64,000 nt of DNA, taken from Fennellomyces sp. T-0311 (taxonomy: Eukaryota; Mucoromycota; Mucoromycetes; Mucorales; Lichtheimiaceae). Below the pieces are notes generated by a model, which saw only the letters and a list, made by a program, of their open reading frames with translations, had not been told where the DNA came from and did no database searches. Positions 54,716-64,000 of this stretch are shown here, piece after piece. The stretch covers positions 294,105-358,104 of the forward strand of contig JALLLT010000044.1 in assembly GCA_025266875.1 (NCBI GenBank). Reading direction: 5' to 3'. Made by a program: the position numbers and the translations under genes. How positions within the stretch are numbered: the stretch's first letter is position 1; each line of letters begins with the position of its first letter.

Positions 54716-55854
54716 ATGATAAAAAATCATGCACGCATCGCCACCTTGAATGCTCGAAGCATTTTAAAGGTGGCCAATACTACCAACCAATCTCAATTTT
54801 CAGCCTATCTTCGATCCTCATCTCTACATCTCGATATTCTCGCTCTTCAGGAAGTATCACACTCTCATAATCCAACTTTAACTGATACTGATCTCACTCT
54901 TTTGTCTCGTTTATTTCCCTGTACTTCTTCTTGCTTCACCAAGCATTGTGACCTTATTTGCCTCAATTCTTCCTTCTTTCTTTCCAATACCTATGTGACC
55001 CCCAATCAACGTTGTATTGTTTCTGATATTTGTACGTCACATGGGGCTCTGTGTCGATTAGTCGTCCTCTATGGCTATGCCGAGGCCGAACTTCAACCAG
55101 AGTTTTTTTCTTCTCTTCCAGCCTTGCCATGTTTTGTAGACCACACGTTGCATGTTTTATACTGGGTGATTTCAACCTACATTTGTCTGAATCGGTCCAT
55201 GAGGATATCCAGCCATGGTGTCAGTTACTTCTCGAGGACTTTGTCAACTGCCTGTATCCTGACGAACCTGATGGTGTACTGTCCCCGTGCTCTGCAGCCC
55301 CAACATATGCCCTCGGCTCCCGTTGATCTACAATCGACTCTATCTTTGTCTCAAAAAGCTCTCTACCTTCGGTCATTCACGCTGAACAGCTTTTGATTTT
55401 GCCAACATGGACTGATCATAATATACTGACCGTCGATTTTCAATTACACGGAGTGGCTTGCGGTCCAGGCATCTGGCGTTTCAACCCTCTGCTGCTTGGA
55501 GATGAAGAGTTTCGATTACTTCTGTCCACTACCGTTACACATTTCTTTGCCACTGACCAACGGGAATTGATACCTTCAGTCCAGCAATAGGACCTATTCA
55601 AGCAGGTGCTCAAGGGAACTGCCCTTGACTATAGTCGGGGACAAAGTCAACGTAAACGCTCTCGGTTACAGGAACTCCAACGCAACTGCCAAAGCATCCT
55701 GTCTTGGAGGTATAGCAGTCAGGAAGCTCACCCTGATTGTTGTATCCAACATGAACACACCCTAACAAGCTTCTTTGTCATCTATGCTGTCCGTCAGCGA
55801 ATAAGAGCTTTCCATCCTTACCGCCGCTTCCCACTTCCGACATCGGAACGTTGA
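54716..55854 (+). pseudogene. LINE ORF2 remnant, endonuclease part
   Basis: AP-endonuclease-like domain with the expected motif order: IATLNARSI, ILALQEV (catalytic Glu), LGDFN, STIDSIF and WTDHNIL. The frame changes once between about 55110 and 55150, and two stops (TGA 55324, TAG 55588) follow in the second frame. The reverse transcriptase and C-terminal parts are missing. Non-functional. Confidence 0.8.
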
Positions 55855-56136
55855 GCTTCATGCTTACCAAATACTCAGCTAATCAGGTTACTCATAGACA
55901 CGACCTTCCGGTCAACGCGTCTCTTCACGGATATGCTCTGTCAGCACTCATCCTATCAATCATCACAATCCGTAACTGCTCAATGATAATAAGGTTGACA
56001 TTACACATCACTCACGGAAACACCGGCTTAAGGAAATCCCATCATGGATAAGCATTTATTATAAATAGAGAGAGCAAAACATATGAAATAAATCAGTTAC
56101 CTTTTTGAGTCTCGTTGACATATTTGTCTTTCATAC

Positions 56137-57504
56137 TTATTCTCTCTCTGATACAACAATGGGCCTCCTGGGTGAATCCTCTTGCATATGAACAAGGAAC
56201 GTATCAAACACTACTTGATTAGCAGGCGAATATTCACTTGCCGCTACAAGTTTGAGGAAGCGCTCAACATACTCCGCAAGACTTTCTGAATGCTTTTGAT
56301 AGCACTCAAGAACCTGCTCATTGTTGTAACGTCTTTGCACTACAGTGTCGAACAAGGTCGCGTTGCCTTCTTTGGGTTGCGCCCAAGTTGGCTCGTATGA
56401 AGGATAGGTGTCCTTCAAAAAGGTTGACAACCGTTCGTGCTGGGAATGGTCTAGTGCAAAGTAAAGCAATCTCTTTCAATGGTTCTCTACTTCTAAGTTA
56501 TGAACCTTGATAGAGGATTCAAAAACTCTTGCCCAATGGGCGGTGGTAGGATAACCTTTTTCCTTGGAGTCCCTGCTGTTGTTACGCGACGAGGGCAACG
56601 TATTCAAGATTAACTTAGGCAACCCACTAGGAACGAGTGCCATAACCTCAGCTTTAGCCTGTATGGCCTCCCGTTTTGCCATCTTTTGAGCTCTTTCATT
56701 CTTTATCTCAGGATTCCAGAACTCAGGCTCATCGGGGTGATCTGTATGGTAGCCTAAGCATACGGAGAGAAGTCTACTGCACATGGCATCGCACTCTTTT
56801 ACGAGTTCGTCAACCAAGGTACGTTCCTCAAGAGAAGTTGGTGTGCCCTGTGCAGTCAATCAGGCAATACATGTTGTAAGAGCATCATGCTCCTCCCTGA
56901 GACGCTTAACACTCTGGACCTTCAAGACCTTTGGATCGGCATGAATTGAATGAACAGACGAACTCAAGGGTGCAAGCGGCATATCGACATCCGTATCCAC
57001 AACCTGATGGTTTTGGACTGGCGTCGTAACGGTGGGTCAAGCACCGTGGAGAATGCGCACTGCGTTCATGGCAATGTTCAAAGCGTCCCCATCCCCACTT
57101 AGGTTCAGGTTCTGCATCAACAGTCGCAAATTGCTAACCGTCATAGCCTGGTTGGCTTGCTGCTGAAGCTGCTGTTGAGCGAACTGCTCCCAAGCCGGTT
57201 GCTGTTGCAGCTGCGGTTGCACAAACTGCTCCCAGACGTCATGGACGACTTGCAAGTCAGTTGCTTGCTGTTGCAACGGTTGCTGTTGAGGCGACGGTTG
57301 TGGTGAGGCTTGCTGCTGCTGGGTGGCCTGCTGCCCACCAAAGTACATTGGTTGCTGTATCATGGGTGGCAGGGCAGTGCTGAGGGAAAACTGCCCAACA
57401 ATGAGTGGGGTGGCGATCAGACTGGGGGTGCCGTTGGCGCGGGAACTGTTGGCATTGATGGCGTTGGCGGTGGCAGGAGTGTTGACAAGATTGTTGACGT
57501 TCAT
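56137..57504 (-). pseudogene. Retrotransposon gag-like gene with three in-frame TGA codons
   Basis: One reading frame of 456 codons beginning MNVNNLV at 57504 and ending TAA at 56137, interrupted by TGA at 57039-57037, 56862-56860 and 56478-56476. The N-terminal part is Asn/Ala/Pro-rich, then Gln-rich. The C-terminal part contains a retrotransposon-gag-like helix pair (CYQKHSESLAEYVERFLKL). No zinc knuckle, protease or reverse transcriptase follows. All three stops would be Arg codons (CGA) before a C-to-T change. Alternatives: a solo gag-derived gene that uses readthrough, or simple decay; decay is more likely. Confidence 0.6.
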
Positions 57505-57664
57505 GTTGGTATGGCGTGTTGAGGTGAGAGAATTCACGAAAAAAAATGAAGTGTTTGGTGTGTTTAGGTGTGTGTATGGACGAAGTAATTCGTGAGACTC
57601 TTTAGAGGAGAGATTTACTTCAGAAAAGAGAGAGAAATACAAATTGAAAATAGTCTATCCTTAA

Positions 57665-59778
57665 GCTACCGCATGTTACACCGGATGCAACTCATTTGTC
57701 TCCCGATACCACTGGATACGACATCAAGGCCCTGATACAGAGACAGAAGATGCTGCATCCTGTAATGATATAAGCGATGGTAAATAAGGAATTCTAGATT
57801 CTACTACACTGGTGATAATTTAATAACCACTTAATAATCATGTAGATGAAGTTGAATACCACTCTGAGGAGCATCTGCAAGGCTACCACGGTCAAAATTT
57901 TGTTAATTCAGAAGTGGATCAGGAAAGTTATCAGCATGGAAAAAATATTTTCCGTGAGCTACCAAGTCATCCAGAGGCTAGAAATGCCATAAGGTCCAGA
58001 ATTTTGAAGGATGTTTTTCATCTTATGGATATGATTAATGTACCTCGAAGACATGGACTTGCAAATGGCTTTTTGAAGAAGCTACGCGATGCACTTTTCA
58101 TTTTGGATGAAGCTGACCAAGCAAACGTTGAAGCAGTACTCCACAAGCAAGGAACATCATGAAAGAGCAAGCTTCTAAAGAAACCTGATTGGATCTTTCG
58201 CCGCGTTAAACGTGAGTATAAGAAATAATGCCAACACAAGTCGATAAGATGGATTTATAAATGAATATCTTTCTACATAGGTGTTGTTCCTCCCTCTGAA
58301 ACTCCCTACCTAGATGTCCGGAACGTCTTTTAGAAATATGGACCAATGAAATGTGCGAAGACTGGTCAACCGCTGTTCGATAAGGAAGCTTGAAGACAGT
58401 CCAAAAATGTACTGAAAGCAATTCACGAAGGACAGGTGTCACATCCTCCAGGATTTTCGTTCTACAATAAGATGGCTAAAGATAGTAATGGACTGACCCT
58501 CTACTGCTGCTGCCGTGGAACAAATTCACTTGAAGGAGGCATTCATCAAAATGTTATTCGTAAATTTGGATCGTTTGGCGCAAGTCCAGAGCTCGCAGAT
58601 GCCTTACTTGCAGACTATAGACTCCATCACAACATTGACGTAAGTATATCAATTAATAAGCAAGAGCATAGTTTCTGAGCACATGATATTTGCATTAGGT
58701 TGGTTCCGTTAATAGATATGGCAAGGTGCATAAGGGACATTACGAACCGTGGCTTACTCAATCAATTGTTGACCTGAGGGCAATGCTCGAACTTCCATTC
58801 GCATATAACGCTGCTGGAATCCATCAACATGCCACATATCTTCAAAGCTCGGGTGAAACGTTTGGTATTGCTACGATACCCATTGTGCTTATGCAGCAAT
58901 ATGGAATTCAATCGATTGATGATGGCAATACTTCCAATAACTCAACTTCATCAGTAACAGAAGAAGACTTAGCGTCCTTGGTCATATTGACTGGATCTAC
59001 ATTACAAAAACATGGCGCTCAGTACGAGTTTATCAGAAGAAAACAGAAAGCACGACATGCTAGACTTCCTGTTCATACTGACGCTGAAAATCAGTTATTC
59101 GATACAATCATGCGAAGCAAATTTGCCCAGCATATCAATCAAGGAAAGCTGCCCAACTTCGATGAATTTTTAACGTACTGGAATTGAGATGACACAGTTG
59201 ACGGAAAGCAGGTGTTCTACAAAGCACCGGAGCATTTACGAAGCTACTACAACACTTGGAAAGATAATACTAACATTGCAGCTTCAAAGAATGCCAACCG
59301 TGACACCATTCACGAGATTGAAGCCGAGTTAGACTCGCCCAATAGAAAGCGCTCTATCGCCAATGCACAGCAACCTTCTCCGCTGAAGATTCCTTGCATC
59401 ATCATTAATCATCGACCTTCCATCGTAACTAAGCCTGCGAGACAACAAACACCAAGGGCGATTGTACCCACGCCACTTCCTCAGCAGACATTGCAGCTAC
59501 ACCAAGTGACCCAAGTGCCACTAACCACCAATCTACCTTTGTTTTCGTCTTCGTTAGCATTACAACAGCAGCATTCTTCTACTGCTCAACAACGCTTTAT
59601 CCAACCTCCTAATATTGCACCCAGACCAGAACTTTTTGCTCAACAATCACAAAGTAGAGCCTTTTTCAAAGATTTGCCACCACGGCGGAAGCCAAGCAGG
59701 TGTAAAAAGTACTTACAAACTACTTGCCGAGGTGGATCAAAGCGAACCGATGAATGTCGACGTCAATATGGACCATAA
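57665..59778 (+). pseudogene. Multi-exon transposon-type gene, broken
   Basis: Coding pieces in one splice-connected path: about 57670-57779, 57844-58211, 58281-58639, 58699-59778, with GT-AG introns kept (58212-58280 and 58640-58698). Stops at 58160 (TGA), 58331 (TAG), 58391 (TGA) and 59185 (TGA) break it. The N-terminal piece has a C2H2-like finger (CNSFVSRYHWIRHQ). The middle holds the conserved-looking CRGTNSLEGGIHQN and VHKGHYEPWLTQSI, which I associate from memory with a repetitive fungal and animal transposon-related family of uncertain class. The C-terminal Cys-rich end (CKKYLQTTCRGG) resembles a zinc ribbon. The 5' end is lost. I cannot name the transposase class. Confidence 0.5.
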
Positions 59779-59829
59779 ATGGACTCATTTTTAACATAAA
59801 TATACAACTTTTGGATTTCTTTTATATAA

Positions 59830-59919
59830 AAATAAAGTGCAGCCTTCGCTTCGCCGCAGGGTTTGTGAGCCCCTCCGCTGCGCTGCGTGTCACTGCACCC
59901 GTTGGGCTGCACTTTATTT
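59830..59919. repeat. 15-bp inverted repeat enclosing a GC-rich loop
   Basis: Left arm AAATAAAGTGCAGCC (59830-59844) and right arm GGCTGCACTTTATTT (59905-59919) are perfectly complementary around a 60-nt GC-rich loop. The loop holds CCCCTCCGCTGCGCTGCGTG (59870 onward), repeated with two changes over 23 nt at 60542-60564. Could be a small MITE-like or hairpin element. Confidence 0.65.
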
Positions 59920-59944
59920 CGCTCCGCTCTGGTGTGTTTTGAGA

Positions 59945-59987
59945 GGCAATGTTTGATAATTTGTTTGGAAGGCAATGTTTGATAATT
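59945..59987. repeat. 26-bp tandem direct repeat
   Basis: GGCAATGTTTGATAATT occurs at 59945-59961 and again at 59971-59987, period 26, directly after the inverted repeat; a third, partial unit (GGC) starts near 59998. Confidence 0.6.
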
Positions 59988-60541
59988 CAGTTTGAAAGGC
60001 CGCTGTATATTGCACGGTGGTGTGGTATTGCTTAATGAGAAAAAAAGGCTTTCGAAAGACGAGACCAAAAATAAGATAATGCTTTATTGAGGAAAACTAC
60101 TCTCTACTTATAATGATGATGAGTCGGGACGGAGAAGATGAATACTTTTGTCTAATAGTCCAAAGATCCATGTTATCGCCGAGTCTCTAATGACCTTGCC
60201 GTTTAATGTTAATGAGGCCGAAGGTCATACAGAGCCTTAGTTAACGGAGTTGCCCTGCATGATCGGTAAAGCCGGATCAAGGTTGCACATGCAAGCGAAT
60301 AAGGCAATCGATAACTGTACAGTTGTTGATGTCTCAATAACAGCGGATATAAACAAGGACTAAGGAAAAGCATGTAACCATGGATAACGGTGTATGTCAG
60401 GAATACGACAGGTGGCAAAGCTGCATTGTCATTAACTACACCCTAAATGTTAACTACACCCTAAACCCTATTGGAATGCTATTGTGTACATTATTATGCT
60501 TATGAGCACGTCACCTGTCTCGCTACGCCCGACTGAATGAT

Positions 60542-60564
60542 CCCCTTCGCTGCGCTGCGGGTCA
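60542..60564. repeat. second copy of the GC-rich CGCTGCGCTGCG motif
   Basis: 23-nt stretch matching 21 of 23 positions with 59870-59892. Dispersed short repeat of unknown nature, possibly a family common in this genome. Confidence 0.5.
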
Positions 60565-61449
60565 TTCAACAGTGAGCCGGCTCATCATACTTGTTCTACG
60601 TAGTAAAGATACAGTGTGGGTATTTTCAACTTCCACAGTGGGTCTTGGTCCTAGGTCTGTGCCAATTTCGCTGAGTTTCAGACCCATGCTTAAATTCGGT
60701 TCCTGAAGAAAAATTTGAAAATCACCTAATAAAAAGTGAAGGAAAAGCCTTTTTTGCATACTATATGGGTATAATCTTTATCAGTGTCTGTATAGTATAG
60801 CAATATACTCTCTTGAATAAGATGTTATGACAAAATGTGAATAATCTGCGAAGCTGCTATACATGATGGGACATTACACGATACCTTCATTAGCATACCA
60901 TACCAAATAAGACACAATATGTTCACCACCTCTCTATTATCATACGACTTAAATACCAGGTATAAATTCTATTTCTTCAGCAATAGTGTCACCACTGCCA
61001 TACAATGTATATATGGGTAGTGGCTGTAAGCACAATTATACTGTAGACTGGTACATACTCTCACACGCATTGCAAACCGCTTGATTCATCTGTCAGAGCA
61101 CCTACCTTTTCCCGTAGTATTTAGATGCAAAAAGAAAAAAGATGATACATGTGATATTGAACCGTATGGCTATTTTGTATTATATATACTGGCCGTGGAT
61201 ATACTTGGTGCACATGAGTGTTTAAGTAGGGAAGGAAGCAATACCTAGGTATGTACTGTGTCTTGAACTACACAAGATCAACGTTACTATTTTGCTCCTC
61301 CAATACATAGTACGAAGTGTACAGGAATAATTCGCACAAGTTTGTTAATGATTTATTCTATTTGGATTTCTAATTCTAATACTGCTTTTACATAACACTA
61401 CTATTGGTCTTCAAAAAAGTATACATGATACCACGGACTAGTCCTTGTG

Positions 61450-63757
61450 TCAATTTTCTTGGTTTCGTTCAGCAACAATCATCTTTCCCAGACGATCGAT
61501 GCTTATCTGAAGGTCTGAACGTTGCCTTTCCAACCTTTCGGCTGCATCCACAAACGATAAGCATTTTTCACTGGCAATCCGCTTAACTTCGTCATATATT
61601 ACTTTTCGTCGGCAAAAAAAACGCGATTCGGTCAGGTTCTTCCTCCATTTCGTACCATATGTTTCTTCTAATGACTTGACCGATGGCAGGCCGGCTAACC
61701 CTTGCTCGTATTCTCTCCACACATCAACAATACTGACAATGCGCCGGTTCAATGTATATTGCGGTGGTGGTGACAAGGATAAGCCGCCAATTGGAAGTTC
61801 GTTGCCAATGTCAGAGTCGGTTCCTTGTGTACTAATAATTGCGGACTCAGAGGTACTAGTTGACGTCATAGCAGTATTTGCACCAATATTTGAAGGAGGA
61901 TTGCGAGTCAAGTAAAAAGGATTCGCAAAAAAACCATTCATCATGTCCGAAAGGTTTTGAAATCTTTCGTGTTGGGATTGTCCAAGCGTCTCCATGTCGT
62001 TTCGTACATTGCTTATGTCATCTGCAATGTTGCTGAGGGATGATTTCAGTACTTCAGTGAGATGTGGCATAGCTCTTTGAAGTTGGACGTTAATCGGTTC
62101 TTCATCTTCGGAGGTATTGACCAGCCTCTGAGACAGTTTCATCTCGAATTGCTTGTATAGTGGGTGATCAAATATTTCACCTGTCCACAAAAAATGTGTT
62201 GGGTGCAGTTTTTTTAAAATAACAGAGTCCTATTAGAAAGGTGAAGATACTTTAAGTTAGAATATATGATCGATATAGAGTTTTGAATAAGATTAAATAA
62301 CGCTACCTGTAGAAAAACAACTCGTAAGTAGCGCATGAATTCCAAAAAATTTGGACCGGCAAGATCCTTCTGTACACTGTTGGAAGTGAACCTTGACAGC
62401 CATTCCTCGATATCGGGAAAAACCAGCTTCTGTAGTTCCTCGGGTGGGTCAAGCGAGGCACGCGGTAACCAAAATGCACCAGCTTTTTGTGCATAGAAAC
62501 CGGCCAATGCACGAATAGCTTGCTTTGGCAAGCTAGTAAGATAACAGCCGATCATCTTATCGGAGCCCCAGCGCCCAATTCGTCATTGTTCATTATCAGA
62601 AACATCTTGCTCTGCAATAGCTCGAAGCGCACTACCACGATTAATATGGGTGATTTTACTCGAGTTTATACCACATGCTTTCATAGCCTCCAAATAACCA
62701 TCTCTTTGCGTATTGTAGGTGATTGGACTTGTACGGTCCATGCCTTTGAGGACATGAATGTCGTACCAATGGCGTCTTGTAGTGAAATCGGGAAAGTCTT
62801 CGCGTTCGACATGAAAACGGCAAAAGAAGTAAAGCGCCATTGCACCAATTGGACATACTTCTACACATCGATTCCGGATAGCTGCGCCATACTCTAAGCG
62901 CCCATGCTGGTTCGTTTTCCCTTTATATAAATTGCTTAGAAGAAAAGTTAAAAGTATCATTGGCGTGTTTTCAAACGTACCTTTGTTCATAGTGATTACC
63001 ATGGCAATACACTTTGTTGGTCCTTCTCCTGCAAGCTCGGTACAGAACAAGTCTGGTAGTTTCATGATCCGTTTTGTTTCGCCTCTTCCCAGGATCGCAT
63101 GTCCCAGTAAAAAGTCCAGACGATTCCGAAGGTGATGTGCTGTGTTCTGCGCAAATATGAATCGGGAAACAATCTTGAGTTCATCTAGCGTATATCCATC
63201 ATTCAAGGTACTGATGCCACGGTCTTCATATTCAAGTCGTTTGCGTATCGCATTCTCCCGATCGTAATCACTGAGAAAATTTTTGACGAGAGTACCACGA
63301 GCGGGTGGATGCGTGTTTCCATGAACACTTGCTTGTACGGCTTGCAGAGCAACCACTGCCTTAGCATACGCCTGTAGAGCCTCCTTGCTCAAACGTTTTG
63401 GGGTTCCATCCGGCATTTTCTTCTTCTTGTTCCTTATATTTCCGTTTTTGACCACGGACTTGAGAAACGCAAGAAGCTTGGCTTCTGTCACAGTATCGCA
63501 ATCGGTGAATCCTCGCATATCACACCATAACTATCAAAATATATAATTATTTTATTGGTAAGCATGTATACAATTTAACACACCTTCCAATGCTTTTGTC
63601 TCAAAAGATACATTTTCCGCGTATTGTCTGATAAGTTTTCGAGATGTCGCATCATCGCTGACATGACTTCTTCCTCGAGAAACGCTTTGTTCCTTTCATC
63701 GGTAGTCTCAGCCTTCTCAACAGACTTTGTTGATCTAGTACTGCGTTTTGGCGCCAT
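61450..63757 (-). mobile_element. Crypton-type tyrosine recombinase gene, 4 exons, one in-frame TGA
   Basis: Crypton DNA transposon protein: a tyrosine recombinase that moves a circular DNA intermediate. Exons 63757-63584, 63530-62981, 62920-62307, 62229-61450; 706 codons with the stop. The middle part matches the Ndc10-II/Crypton recombinase fold: GRGETKR (likely first catalytic Arg), MNKGKTNQHGR, VCPIGAMALYFFCRFHV, HINR as the His-x-x-Arg box near 62640, and GCYLTSLP with the candidate nucleophile Tyr near 62545. The C-terminus carries a GCR1_C-type DNA-binding domain (YTLNRRIVSIVDVWREY...WRKNLTESRF). A TGA at 62585-62583 splits the catalytic boxes; it aligns where Arg or a hydrophobic residue is expected before IGRW. 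Otherwise intact with all introns in frame. Cryptons lack terminal inverted repeats, so ends were not set. Confidence 0.8.
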
Positions 63758-64000
63758 GTTGATGATATGTATGCGTAAGTCACTGATAATGAAAGAAGAC
63801 AGAGGAAGAAATGGGAAACGAAGAAAAAAGTTTTTATATCTGCTTTCATACACAATCGATGGTTGGCTGGGTCTTGTTACTTTGCAAAACCAGCACTCCA
63901 AAATACACCATGTATTTTCACTCATCACTAAGCTCCAGTTGAAAAATACTGGACAAATTTCTCAATGCCCCTACAAATAAATTTCAGACCTGGCATAAAA

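Larger units (their letters stand above)
53505..55854 (+). mobile_element. Non-LTR retrotransposon (LINE), 3'-truncated
   Basis: Two-ORF non-LTR element. ORF1 is open; ORF2 begins 93 nt after ORF1 and retains only the apurinic-type endonuclease and a little beyond. Frame shifts between about 55110 and 55150, a TGA at 55324-55326 and a TAG at 55588-55590 break ORF2. No reverse transcriptase block (YADD-type) was found downstream. The element keeps its 5' end and lacks its 3' part, the reverse of the common 5' truncation. Exact ends, target duplication and poly(A) were not seen. Confidence 0.8.
59779..61449. other. 1.7-kb repeat-bearing intergenic region
   Basis: No gene recognised. Contains a 15-bp inverted repeat (59830-59919), a short direct repeat (59945-59987) and a second copy of the GC-rich motif (60542-60564). 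The remainder is AT-rich with stops in all frames. Confidence 0.5.

Noticed and set aside
60430..60470. Telomere-like CCCTAA units (CCCTAAATG...CCCTAAACCCTA)
   Set aside because: Only three separated or partly overlapping units, too few for an interstitial telomere; probably chance in AT-rich DNA.
56137..62585. Reassignment of UGA to a sense codon, suggested by the many in-frame TGA codons
   Set aside because: Host genes such as the GDSL esterase and the siderophore transporter end at TGA, and TAG also breaks some elements; decay explains the pattern.

Overview
The window is nuclear DNA from a filamentous early-diverging fungus, most likely Mucoromycota/Mucorales. This is inferred from gene content and structure. 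Introns are short (about 42-82 nt) and mostly GT-AG. Genes lost from budding yeasts are present (ERH, PRKRIP1, a kinesin-4, an animal-type group II PLP decarboxylase), and fungal families such as an NDT80-type regulator, MKT1 and a Cdc25-like RasGEF occur beside them. I rebuilt the exon-intron structures by hand; the exon sums of the main models give whole codons, which supports the boundaries. No tRNA, rRNA, CRISPR array or plasmid-type feature was seen.

Layout. 0-1.5 kb: RAD51 (+). 2.5-4.7 kb: siderophore-type MFS transporter (-). 6.0-10.3 kb: two tandem F-box/LRR genes (-). 10.3-14.5 kb: gene-poor. 14.5-18.0 kb: four closely packed co-directional genes, eL34, ERH, PRKRIP1 and a secreted GDSL esterase. 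18.4-24.1 kb: an 1831-residue coiled-coil protein ending in a GAR (GAS2) microtubule-binding domain. 24.3-26.4 kb: NDT80-type transcription factor. 26.6-29.9 kb: kinesin-4 (-). 31.2-34.5 kb: a small hypothetical gene and MKT1 (-). 34.5-38.4 kb: gene-poor. 38.4-41.9 kb: amidohydrolase, small acidic protein, bleomycin hydrolase. 43.8-49.7 kb: PLP decarboxylase, Ras guanine nucleotide exchange factor, small membrane protein. 50.1-53.0 kb: mitochondrial PPR protein and, convergent with it, 6-phosphogluconolactonase.

The last 10.5 kb is a transposon graveyard: a LINE with intact ORF1 and broken ORF2, a gag-like gene with three in-frame TGA codons (-), a multi-exon transposon-type gene with four stops (+), short inverted and direct repeats, and an almost complete Crypton tyrosine recombinase gene (-) with one in-frame TGA. 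All ten nonsense codons found in these elements are TGA or TAG, which fits C-to-T decay of CGA and CAG codons.

The host genes do not form an obvious single pathway. Local themes are RNA biology (ERH, PRKRIP1, MKT1, PPR, eL34), the microtubule cytoskeleton (GAR protein, kinesin-4) and signalling (RasGEF, F-box proteins). The most noteworthy items are the GAR-domain giant, the near-intact Crypton, the uniform stop-codon decay of the mobile elements, the micro-exon ERH gene and the candidate iron-GATA sites upstream of the siderophore transporter.
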